Source: Paracoccaceae bacterium (GTDB taxonomy: Bacteria > Pseudomonadota > Alphaproteobacteria > Rhodobacterales > Rhodobacteraceae). Taken from it: 46,172 nt of DNA. Positions 17,560 through 24,860 of the stretch are shown here, in pieces. The notes under the pieces were generated by a model. It ran no database searches, was not told the origin of the DNA, and saw only the letters and a list, made by a program, of their open reading frames with translations. Every line of letters begins with the position of its first letter. The stretch's first letter is position 1. The stretch is from the NCBI GenBank assembly GCA_024742575.1, contig JANSYF010000022.1, positions 1 to 46,172 on the forward strand. Reading direction: 5' to 3'. The position numbers and the translations under genes were made by a program.

Positions 17560-18693
17560 ATGCCAAAAGATGGACCTCTGACCGGGATCCGCATCGTCGA
17601 GGTCGAAGGCATTGGCCCCGGTCCTTTTGCGGCCATGATGCTGGCTGATCTGGGGGCTGACGTGATTGTCGTGCATCGCCCGCGATCCGGCCCTGTGGTC
17701 GGTCTGAAGGATCGTCCCGTCACTGACAGGGGAAAACGGTCTCTCGTGCTCGACTTGAAATCGGACGCGGACCGGGACGTGCTTCTCAAGCTAGTCGCCC
17801 ACGCGGATGGCCTGATCGAAGGGTTTCGCCCCGGTGTGATGGAACGCTTGGGTCTTGGGCCCGAAATGTGCCATGCCACAAATCCCCGTCTTGTCTACGG
17901 GCGCATGACGGGGTGGGGGCAGGACGGCCCGTTGGCGGAACGCGCCGGGCATGATCTGAACTACATCGCGATGGCGGGCGCGCTCTGGTCCTCTGGGCTT
18001 GATGGCGAATGTCCAACTGTTCCGCCCACGCTGGTGGGCGATATCGGTGGCGGAGCGCTTTACCTTGTTGCAGGGATGCTGTCGGGGATCATTGCCGCGG
18101 GGCGCACAGGGCGCGGCACCGTTGTTGATGCCGCGATCTATGACGGGGCTGCGCACATGCAGAACCTGCTCATGTCGATCGCGGGTGCGGTCGAAGATGG
18201 GCCATCGGCGCAAGACAATCCACTTGTCGGCGCACATTGGTCGAGGACCTATCGCTGTGCTGATGGCGGGTTCATCAGCGTGCAATGCCTTGAGCCGAAA
18301 TTCTATGCAGAGTTTCTAGGTAAGCTTGGGCTTTCGGAAGACCCGGAATTCGTTGTTCATCAGTTCACCCGAGAGGCATGGCCCGGTTTGGCAGATCGAC
18401 TGGCGCTGATCTTTGCCGCGCATAGCCGGTCATATTGGGAACAGCTTTTTGATGGCAGCGATGCCTGCGTCGCCCCGGTTCTGCCGCCACGAGATGCCTT
18501 TTTGCATCCGCACAACAAGGCACGGCAGACATGGCACGAGGTCGATGGCGCCCTGCAAGCTGCTGCTGCCCCGCGCTTTGATGGTCAGACACCCGCACCG
18601 CCTTTCGAAGTTCGGGCCAGAGGTCAGGACAGCGATGCAATCCTTGGTGCGTTGTTCGAACATTTTGGTTGGCCGCAACGCCCTGAGAGCTGA
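17560..18693 (+). CDS. Alpha-methylacyl-CoA racemase (family III CoA-transferase fold)
   Basis: The 377-residue product inverts the 2-methyl stereocentre of branched acyl-CoAs so that beta-oxidation can proceed. It shows the CaiB/BaiF fold start GPLTGIRIVEVEGIGPGPFAAMMLADLGADVI. It carries the racemase residues rather than transferase ones: His-Asp in RAGHDLNYIAMAGAL, Asp in LVGDIGGGALYLVAGML, and Glu in CLEPKFYAEFLGKLG. AGGA at 17550-17553 is correctly spaced for ATG 17560; upstream codons at 17533 and 17554 are less likely. Its stop abuts the convergent XRE gene's stop within TGATCA. Confidence 0.9.
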   Translation: MPKDGPLTGIRIVEVEGIGPGPFAAMMLADLGADVIVVHRPRSGPVVGLKDRPVTDRGKRSLVLDLKSDADRDVLLKLVAHADGLIEGFRPGVMERLGLGPEMCHATNPRLVYGRMTGWGQDGPLAERAGHDLNYIAMAGALWSSGLDGECPTVPPTLVGDIGGGALYLVAGMLSGIIAAGRTGRGTVVDAAIYDGAAHMQNLLMSIAGAVEDGPSAQDNPLVGAHWSRTYRCADGGFISVQCLEPKFYAEFLGKLGLSEDPEFVVHQFTREAWPGLADRLALIFAAHSRSYWEQLFDGSDACVAPVLPPRDAFLHPHNKARQTWHEVDGALQAAAAPRFDGQTPAPPFEVRARGQDSDAILGALFEHFGWPQRPES

Positions 18694-19542
18694 TCAGTCC
18701 AGAGCTGCGCGCAAGCCGTTTAGATGATCCGGAAAAGACCGCGCGGTTACCTTAGCTTGCCGCACCAGATTGTCGAAATGGTCCGAAAACGCCCGTACGC
18801 GCTGCGTGTCGCGGAAAGCGAGGTAGTTGCTGCCGAGATAGATCACCGCGAGCAACGGGCCGAATACGGTGATCGGGGCGGAATACACCTGCCGCGCATC
18901 GAAAAGATAGACGCGCATCCTTGGGTAAAGCGCTTTCGTCAGGTTCAGCCAGTGTTCGATCTGTTGCTTACGCATTTCAAGTGGAAGATCGGAGTAATAT
19001 CCGGTGCCTTCCGCAAAACTTTGCACTTCGGACAACGGCATGGCGATTTCGTAATCCGAGGCTGACTGGCGCATCCAAGTCAGCCGATTGGCGGATGCGG
19101 TGATCGCCTGCGCGGCGGTCCGCCCCAGATGTGGGCCGTATTCCCATGTCAGCACGTCGTTGGTCTTGAGCATGTCCGGTAGCGACGCGGGGACATGGCG
19201 GATCTTGTAGCCCTCTGCCTCTCGGTGCCAGTCGAAGATCTGCTGGTCCACCAAGGCGCGTGGCGCATTGGTCAGCGTCAGAGCACTCGCTAACAGATCG
19301 GTTGCACTTTCCGGATGTTCGGCCAAACCCAACAACCAGTCAGCGGAGACCCCCAAGGTACTGGCACAAGCCCCCACAACATGGGCGTTGGGCAATCGCG
19401 CGGCATCATCCCGCAAGAGTTGCGAAATGGTTGAACGATCAATGCCAGCCCGTCGGGCCAATTCGCTTTGGTTTGTTCCAACGCGCCGGATCGCGATCAG
19501 TAGGCGTGTGCGAAACAGGTCTGCGCGTTGAAGCTTGTTCAT
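18694..19542 (-). CDS. XRE-family transcriptional regulator
   Basis: The 282-residue product has an N-terminal Cro/cI helix-turn-helix (RRVGTNQSELARRAGIDRSTISQLLRDD) followed by a long C-terminal domain of about 200 residues with no recognised family (GYYSDLPLEMRKQQIEHWLNLTKALYPRMRVYLFDARQVYSAP). That region could bind a ligand. It is divergent from the fatty-acid desaturase across 121 AT-rich bases containing short inverted repeats, so control of the desaturase is plausible but inferred from position only. Confidence 0.85.
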   Translation of the reverse strand: MNKLQRADLFRTRLLIAIRRVGTNQSELARRAGIDRSTISQLLRDDAARLPNAHVVGACASTLGVSADWLLGLAEHPESATDLLASALTLTNAPRALVDQQIFDWHREAEGYKIRHVPASLPDMLKTNDVLTWEYGPHLGRTAAQAITASANRLTWMRQSASDYEIAMPLSEVQSFAEGTGYYSDLPLEMRKQQIEHWLNLTKALYPRMRVYLFDARQVYSAPITVFGPLLAVIYLGSNYLAFRDTQRVRAFSDHFDNLVRQAKVTARSFPDHLNGLRAALD

Positions 19543-19663
19543 GGGTAAAAACTATCTGCTAGTGATAATAATCACATTTATAGACAATTGTGCACTATTT
19601 GCAGAATTCTGCAAGACAGGCGCAGACGCTACTGTGATCTCCGGGAACTTATGGGGTCACTTT
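19543..19663. promoter_or_regulatory. Divergent control region, XRE regulator / desaturase
   Basis: The region is AT-rich compared with its surroundings. It contains GTGAT-AATA-ATCAC (19562-19575) and the perfect 12-bp palindrome GCAGAATTCTGC (19601-19612). Either could be the operator of the adjacent XRE regulator. Confidence 0.5.
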
Positions 19664-20596
19664 ATGACAGACTCGCCTTTGCCGCGATCGGCAGAGATGC
19701 GCCGTGCGGCCGAATGGCCGACACTTCTGATGCTTGGCATCACCTATGCAGTTTGGGGTGTCGCAACTGTCTGGATCAGTGACATCTCGGTGTTTCTGGC
19801 CATCGTGCTGTGCGCATGGGCGGCGGCGCAGCATTCTTCGCTCACGCATGAGGCACTGCACGGACATCCCACCCGGCATACGCTTTTGAACGCAGTATTG
19901 GTGTTTCCACCGCTGACCGTTGTGGTGCCGTATCTTCGGTTCCGCGACACGCATCTTGCGCACCATCAGGACGAAAACCTGACCGACCCGTATGATGACC
20001 CGGAAACCAACTACCTTGATCCGGCAGTCTGGGACCGCCTGCCTGCTTGGCGCAAGGCGCTGTACCGTGTGAACAACACGCTGACCGGACGTCTGATCCT
20101 TGGTCCTGTCATTGGCCAATACTCGTTCATGGCAGCCGATTGGCGTCTGATCCGGGCTGGTGATCGCCGTGTGCTAGCGGGATGGTTTTTTCACATCCCT
20201 GCCGTCGTCAGCGTGATCTGGTGGATGGCGTCGGTTGCGCAAATGCCGATCTGGGCGTGGCTCCTGTCGGTTTACCTATCGCTGTCCCTGCTCAAACTAC
20301 GCACGTATCTCGAACACTGCGCGCATGATCGCACAACTGCCCGCACGGCAATTGTCGAGGATCGGGGGTTCTTTGGTTTGCTCTTTCTCAACAACAACCT
20401 GCACGTGGTGCATCATCTGCACCCAGGCGTGCCGTGGTACGCGCTGCCGGACCTTTACCGTTCACGGCAGGCGCAGTACCTCGAGTCCAATCAGGGCTAT
20501 CGGTACGGCGCTTATTCCGAGATCGCGCGCAAGTACCTGTTTCGCGCCAAGGATCCGGTGCCGCATCCGCTTTACCGGGATGGACAAGGCCGTTGA
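19664..20596 (+). CDS. Membrane fatty-acid desaturase
   Basis: The 310-residue integral membrane protein carries the three histidine clusters of the di-iron desaturase/hydroxylase family: HEALHGH (residues 62-68), HLAHH (97-101) and HVVHH (from 247). Hydrophobic segments lie before, between and after them. Such enzymes introduce a double bond or hydroxyl into acyl chains or related lipids; the regiospecificity is not predictable. The start at 19664 is preferred because the upstream extension to 19535 runs through the divergent promoter region and has no family resemblance. The next gene begins 20 bases downstream and may be cotranscribed. Confidence 0.9.
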   Translation: MTDSPLPRSAEMRRAAEWPTLLMLGITYAVWGVATVWISDISVFLAIVLCAWAAAQHSSLTHEALHGHPTRHTLLNAVLVFPPLTVVVPYLRFRDTHLAHHQDENLTDPYDDPETNYLDPAVWDRLPAWRKALYRVNNTLTGRLILGPVIGQYSFMAADWRLIRAGDRRVLAGWFFHIPAVVSVIWWMASVAQMPIWAWLLSVYLSLSLLKLRTYLEHCAHDRTTARTAIVEDRGFFGLLFLNNNLHVVHHLHPGVPWYALPDLYRSRQAQYLESNQGYRYGAYSEIARKYLFRAKDPVPHPLYRDGQGR

Positions 20597-20615
20597 CCTG
20601 ACGCCATAGAGGCGG

Positions 20616-21518
20616 ATGGAACTCTGGATATTCGCCAGCGTCGCGGCAGCCCTTTTTCAAACCGTCCGGTTCATGCTGCAAAAAGTGCTGAGCATGGATG
20701 TGCTGAGCACGGCAGGATCGACCTTTGCGCGCTTTGCCTATTCGGCCCCGGCTGCGATGCTGGTAACGCTTGCCTATCTGTGGTTTCAGGATGCTGCGTT
20801 TCCTGCGCTCAATGGGTGGTTTTGGTTCTACGCGATGCTCGGCGGTGTGTCGCAAATCCTTGCCACCGTCTGTGTTGTAGCGCTGTTCCGGCAGCGCAAC
20901 TTCGCTGTCGGGATCACCTTCAAGAAAACCGAAGTCATCCAAACCGCCATTGTTGGCGTTGCCCTGTTCGGTGCCGAGGTTTCTTTGGCAGGGTGGGGCG
21001 CGATCCTGATCGGGCTGGTTGGCGTATTGCTGTTGTCGCGAACGCCGGGACTGGAGCAAGGGTTTTGGTCAAGCCTAACCAGCCGCGCCACGGGCCTTGG
21101 GCTGACTTCGGGCTTCTTCTTTGCGTTTTCCGGCACCAGCTACCGCGCGGCATCGCTTCAGATCGATAGCGAGGATGCTTTGCTTCGGGCTGCGGTGACC
21201 CTGAGCTGCGTAACGGCGTCCCAGTTCATCGGCATGGCGCTTTGGTTGCGCTGGCGCGAGCCAGGACAGCTCGGCGCTGTATGGCGGGCGCGCAAAGTGG
21301 CGGTCTGGGTTGGTCTCACATCAATGGCAGGGTCCATGGGATGGTTCACCGCCTTCACTTTGCAGACGGCGGCCTATGTGCAGGCAGTCGGTCAGATTGA
21401 ACTGATCTTTTCGCTCATGGCCTCGGTCTTGTTCTTCAAGGAAAAGGTCACCGCCCGCGAATTGATCGGGATCGGCTTTCTCGCACTGTCGATCCTGGCT
21501 TTCATCCTCGTGATCTAG
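20616..21518 (+). CDS. EamA-family (DMT) transporter
   Basis: The 300-residue protein has about ten membrane helices arranged as two EamA repeats; the ends of the repeats are recognisable as SLAGWGAILIGLVGVLLLS and LIGIGFLALSILAFILVI. DMT proteins typically export amino acids or other small metabolites, but this one's substrate is unknown. It follows the desaturase closely. Its TAG stop overlaps the stop of the convergent NUDIX gene: both are read from the self-complementary CTAG at 21515-21518. Confidence 0.87.
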   Translation: MELWIFASVAAALFQTVRFMLQKVLSMDVLSTAGSTFARFAYSAPAAMLVTLAYLWFQDAAFPALNGWFWFYAMLGGVSQILATVCVVALFRQRNFAVGITFKKTEVIQTAIVGVALFGAEVSLAGWGAILIGLVGVLLLSRTPGLEQGFWSSLTSRATGLGLTSGFFFAFSGTSYRAASLQIDSEDALLRAAVTLSCVTASQFIGMALWLRWREPGQLGAVWRARKVAVWVGLTSMAGSMGWFTAFTLQTAAYVQAVGQIELIFSLMASVLFFKEKVTARELIGIGFLALSILAFILVI

Positions 21519-22219
21519 TCTGGCATCGACCGGCCATAGAGGCGCAGGAACAGGCTTTCCTCGTCATCGTTGCGAAAGAATGGAACCGATGCAGGCGGGT
21601 GTGGATCCGTGGCACGGGCTGCAACTTCGGCCAAAACCACCTCGGTGATGAACGGCAGATCGAACCCGCGCACCTTGTCCAAAGAAATCCATTGCAAATG
21701 TGCCAGTTCGTCTGACGCCGCCGAGAAATCATCGGGGTTGCTGGCCAGATCATCTGCGTCCAGCAAGAAAAACCGTGCATCGAATCTGCGTGGGCGGCCC
21801 GGAGGCGTGATGGCCCGAAACACGAACTGAAGCGGCGCCGCGCTGGGCAGATGACCCTGTGACGCGAATTCCTGCCAGTTGTGTGGTGGCGCGTCCCAAT
21901 TTCCGGGACGACCCAAAATCTGGCCTGTTTCTTCCCACAATTCGCGGATTGCCGCACCGGCCAGCGCAGTTGCGCGGTCTTTGGGTGCATCGTCGGTCAA
22001 CCGGCTCTCACATAGCGGTGACAAGTGGTCGGCAAAGGGCACATGGGCATCTTCCGGATCCACCGCGCCGCCGGGAAAGACAAACTTGTTTGGCATGAAC
22101 GCGGCGTTGGCACCGCGTTGCCCCATTAAAACGCTGGGTTCGTGGTTGCGGTCCCGCAGCACGATCACTGTGGCCGCGTCGCGGATGCCTGTTTTGTCGA
22201 TGATTGCCTCTTTGGTCAC
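21515..22219 (-). CDS. NUDIX hydrolase
   Basis: The 234-residue product has a NUDIX box split by an insertion: FPGGAVDPED, about 30 residues of spacer, then GAAIRELWEETGQILG, where REL-EE-G supplies the magnesium-binding residues. This long-insert form is seen in the NUDT7/NUDT19-like group, which tends to hydrolyse CoA derivatives, though many act on other nucleoside diphosphates. No signal peptide is present, so it is cytoplasmic. It lies 27 bases downstream of the DUF983 gene on the same strand and is probably cotranscribed with it. Confidence 0.88.
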   Translation of the reverse strand: MTKEAIIDKTGIRDAATVIVLRDRNHEPSVLMGQRGANAAFMPNKFVFPGGAVDPEDAHVPFADHLSPLCESRLTDDAPKDRATALAGAAIRELWEETGQILGRPGNWDAPPHNWQEFASQGHLPSAAPLQFVFRAITPPGRPRRFDARFFLLDADDLASNPDDFSAASDELAHLQWISLDKVRGFDLPFITEVVLAEVAARATDPHPPASVPFFRNDDEESLFLRLYGRSMPD

Positions 22220-22246
22220 GCACGAACCCTTTCTGTGGCGAAAGGG

Positions 22247-22642
22247 TCAGGACTCGCTATTGGCAAATCCGTGCATCTGTCGTGACCACTGAAACGCCAC
22301 GATCACCCCTTTCAATCTTGGCAGAAGGTAAAGCGTCAGCGCCACGCAGCCAACAGCGAAGATTGTGAACAGCACAAGCGGTTCGGGCCGGAAGTTGACG
22401 AAGACAATGTGCAAAAGCGGCGCCATCAGGTGCCCAACAATGAGAATCGTTAGGTAGGCCGGTCCGTCATCAGCACGATGGTGATGCAGTTCTTCGCGGC
22501 ACACCGGACAGGTGTCACGCACCTTGAGATAACCGCTCAGCAAAGGACCGCTGCCGCAATTCGGACATTTCCGTCGCCAACCTCTGCGCAGCGCAGGCCA
22601 CGTCGGACGTTCGTCCTCTTTCGTCAAGTGTGATGTCGTCAT
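22247..22642 (-). CDS. DUF983 family membrane protein
   Basis: The 131-residue product has the DUF983 pattern: PALRRGWRRKCPNCGSGPLLSGYLKVRDTCPVCREELHHHRADDGPAYLTILIVGH, i.e. two CPxC zinc-ribbon pairs and the conserved DGPAY, followed by two membrane helices. The function is unknown. The start at 22642 is preceded by GGGAGAG on its strand; a longer reading to 22732 adds unrelated residues. Confidence 0.92.
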   Translation of the reverse strand: MTTSHLTKEDERPTWPALRRGWRRKCPNCGSGPLLSGYLKVRDTCPVCREELHHHRADDGPAYLTILIVGHLMAPLLHIVFVNFRPEPLVLFTIFAVGCVALTLYLLPRLKGVIVAFQWSRQMHGFANSES

Positions 22643-22874
22643 GTTCGCTCTCCCACGCGCAAGATGACGACCGTTGTTAGCGATGAACAGTGACCAAACT
22701 GTCCTTGCGGCTGGATGTCGCAAATCACGCATCCGTGAACATCCCTCTAAAATATCTGCGACGGAAGTTCAGAGCTGCCCCGTGAAACGTAGTGGATGCC
22801 AGAGAGACAGGACGTCGATCTGGTCCAAAGTTCAAACGATCCGGACGAAAGACCGGACATGGAAAGGAAAAAAT

Positions 22875-23360
22875 ATGACCATGAAAAAGCAGGTTTCGGC
22901 ACTCGTTATCGCGGCACTTCTTGCGAGCACTGCTGGTGCAGCTTTTGCACAGGATGCAACCACGCGCGAAGATCGTCGCGCCACTGTTTTTGCCGAACTC
23001 GACGCTAACAGTGATGGCAGCGTTACCGCTGAAGAGTTTGCTGCAGGTGCCAACCGGTTTGCCCGCGCCGACACCAATGGTGACGGGCTTCTGAGCGTCG
23101 AAGAAATCGTCGCAGCCGGTGGAGAACGTGCCGCACAACGGGCAGAGCGCATGATCACGCGGCTTGATACAAACGGTGATGGGTCCCTTTCGGAAGACGA
23201 GATCACGTCCCGGCGGGACCCAGCCCGGATGTTCGAGCGCCTGGACGCCAATGACGACGGCATGGTGAGCGCGGAAGAGTTCGCAGAAGCCCGTATGGGT
23301 GATCGCGGCGGTAAGCGCGGGGGTCTGTTTGGTGGCAAGGGCCACGGCGGCAAGCACTAA
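22875..23360 (+). CDS. Secreted four-EF-hand calcium-binding protein
   Basis: The 161-residue product has a cleavable signal peptide (KKQVSALVIAALLASTAGAAFA), then four canonical 12-residue EF-hand loops: DANSDGSVTAEE, DTNGDGLLSVEE, DTNGDGSLSEDE and DANDDGMVSAEE. Each has Asp at 1, Asn at 3, Asp at 5, Gly at 6 and Glu at 12, so all should bind calcium. The tail is rich in Gly, Lys and His. It should reside in the periplasm. AAGGAA at 22864-22869 supports the start. It lies upstream of an ECF sigma factor with a 10-bp inverted repeat between them, and may be a target or input of that sigma system. Confidence 0.9.
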   Translation: MTMKKQVSALVIAALLASTAGAAFAQDATTREDRRATVFAELDANSDGSVTAEEFAAGANRFARADTNGDGLLSVEEIVAAGGERAAQRAERMITRLDTNGDGSLSEDEITSRRDPARMFERLDANDDGMVSAEEFAEARMGDRGGKRGGLFGGKGHGGKH

Positions 23361-23371
23361 GATCGAGCAGC

Positions 23372-23403
23372 GCCATGAGCGGTATATGTGCATCGCTCAT
23401 GGC
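23372..23403 (+). promoter_or_regulatory. 10-bp perfect inverted repeat between EF-hand and sigma genes
   Basis: GCCATGAGCG (23372-23381) and CGCTCATGGC (23394-23403) are exact reverse complements separated by 12 bases. There is no T-run, so it may be an attenuator or processing stem in a shared transcript, or an operator for the sigma gene that starts 41 bases downstream. Confidence 0.6.
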
Positions 23404-23443
23404 ACCTGATAGGCTGGACCAAGAACCATAGCCGCGCGGTGGA

Positions 23444-24043
23444 ATGACCCAGAACTTGACTGACCCTGCTGCAGAGGCGGCATTGCTCGAAGCTTACGCC
23501 GCCGGAGACGCCGAAGCGGCGCGCAGTCTTGCGACACGCTATACGCCTCTTGTGTTCGCGCATGCGTTTCGGATGCTGAACGACCGCGCTGAGGCAGAAG
23601 ATGTCGCGCAGGAAGCCATGTTAAAGCTGTGGCGGCAAGCACCTGGCTGGGATGCGGGCGGTGGTGCCTCGGTCCGCACATGGCTCTACCGGGTGACGGC
23701 CAATCTGTGCATTGACCGTTTGCGTAAGACTCGTCCCGACGCAATGCCCGAGGAATTAGACGTGTCAGATGATGCGCCCGGTGCCGAGGCGCATTTGCAA
23801 GCGAAGGCACGTAAAATGGCGCTGGACGATGCGCTGATGCAGTTGCCCGATCGCCAAAGGCAGGCGGTGGTGCTGCGACATATCGAAGGTTTGGGCAATA
23901 CAGAGATTGCCCAGATCATGGACATTGGGCCTCGTGCGGTGGAAAGTCTGACCGCACGCGGCAAACGAACTTTGACCGCGCTCCTGAGCGGTCAACGCAC
24001 AGGCTTGGGGTATACGGATGACACAATCGAAACCTCCTATTGA
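23444..24043 (+). CDS. ECF-type RNA polymerase sigma factor
   Basis: The 199-residue product has sigma region 2 (RYTPLVFAHAFRMLNDRAEAEDVAQEAMLKLWRQA), which binds the core enzyme and the -10 element, and region 4 (LPDRQRQAVVLRHIEGLGNTEIAQIMDIGPRAVESLTARGKRTL), which binds the -35 element. Regions 1 and 3 are absent, as in ECF sigma factors. The following gene overlaps its 3' end by 26 bases and encodes a small membrane protein likely to act as anti-sigma. The regulon is unknown. Confidence 0.93.
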   Translation: MTQNLTDPAAEAALLEAYAAGDAEAARSLATRYTPLVFAHAFRMLNDRAEAEDVAQEAMLKLWRQAPGWDAGGGASVRTWLYRVTANLCIDRLRKTRPDAMPEELDVSDDAPGAEAHLQAKARKMALDDALMQLPDRQRQAVVLRHIEGLGNTEIAQIMDIGPRAVESLTARGKRTLTALLSGQRTGLGYTDDTIETSY

Positions 24044-24359
24044 CGACCCGCTTGCGGCGGCATTCGCCAATGCTCGTCAAACCACTCCGCCGCTTCCAGA
24101 CGGGTTGATGGCGCGTGTATTGGCCGATGCAGAGGCAGAAATGCCCCATCCCGTCCGCCAACCGTTCTGGCGGCAGGTCTTCGGCACCCTTGGGGGCTGG
24201 CCCGCCGTCGCCGGGCTTGCGATGACGGCTTGTGTCGGGGTTTGGGCTGGCGGCACTTTGACGGATGATCTGATGTTCGCGCTGACGCCACTGGATGAGG
24301 CGGCGCTGGACATTGGTCCTGGTCTGGGCGCGTTCGACATGCTTTTGGTGGATGGTTGA
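24018..24359 (+). CDS. Small membrane protein, probable anti-sigma factor
   Basis: The 113-residue product has a cytoplasmic N-terminal half (DDPLAAAFANARQTTPPLPDGLMARVLADAEAEMP), one membrane helix (WPAVAGLAMTACVGVWAGG) and a short periplasmic tail. It overlaps the sigma-factor gene by 26 bases, so the two are coupled. Size, topology and position fit a membrane anti-sigma factor, but no zinc-binding anti-sigma motif is visible. Similar small proteins downstream of sigma factors in Rhodobacterales are sometimes named 'dihydroorotate dehydrogenase'; nothing in this sequence supports that enzyme. Confidence 0.7.
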   Translation: MTQSKPPIDDPLAAAFANARQTTPPLPDGLMARVLADAEAEMPHPVRQPFWRQVFGTLGGWPAVAGLAMTACVGVWAGGTLTDDLMFALTPLDEAALDIGPGLGAFDMLLVDG

Positions 24360-24360
24360 T

Positions 24361-24843
24361 ATGGCGGACACATCAAAATCCAAATCACCGCTCTGGATGC
24401 GCCTGACGCTTTTGGTTTCAATCGCACTTAATGTTCTGATCATTGGGGCAGCCGTCGGGTTCGTTCTGACAGGTGGACCTGATCGGAAGCCCGATCGTGA
24501 CCGAACCGATTTCGGGTCATTCTACATGCGCGCGCTCACCGATGATGACCGTCGTGCACTGCGGCGCGAGTTCGTGTCGGATTTGCAAAAGCAGGGGCGT
24601 GACCGAGGTGCCGTCTTGGTGGATTTGCGGACGACTCTTGATACGCTACGCGCATCACCGTTTGATCCTGACGCTTTTGCGTCTGCCATGGCAGAACAGT
24701 CGCGCGCTCGTGCGCAACGCGACGAAATGGGCCGTCAGATTTTGGCGAACCGCATAGCCAGAATGAGCGATGCCGAACGCGGTGCCTATGCCGACCGGAT
24801 CGAAGATCGACTGCATATGTTGGAAAATCGGATTCGGCGCTAA
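24361..24843 (+). CDS. CnrX/Spy-like periplasmic metal-sensor protein
   Basis: The 160-residue product has a single N-terminal membrane anchor (MRLTLLVSIALNVLIIGAAVGFVLTG) followed by a long, charged, all-helical periplasmic domain (RALTDDDRRALRREFVSDLQKQGRDRGAVLVDLRTTL, ending with a DRLHMLENRIRR helix). This matches the 'periplasmic heavy-metal sensor' family to which CnrX and Spy-like proteins belong. CnrX works with the anti-sigma CnrY and sigma CnrH. The gene starts one base after the stop of the presumed anti-sigma gene. The ligand is unknown, and the visible sequence is poor in His and Cys. Confidence 0.8.
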   Translation: MADTSKSKSPLWMRLTLLVSIALNVLIIGAAVGFVLTGGPDRKPDRDRTDFGSFYMRALTDDDRRALRREFVSDLQKQGRDRGAVLVDLRTTLDTLRASPFDPDAFASAMAEQSRARAQRDEMGRQILANRIARMSDAERGAYADRIEDRLHMLENRIRR

Positions 24844-24860
24844 GGTGAAGCGAAGGAAGC

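Noticed and set aside
24018..24359. Dihydroorotate dehydrogenase
   Set aside because: This name is attached to similar small proteins in some annotations, but the 113-residue membrane protein has no flavin-binding barrel or catalytic motif.
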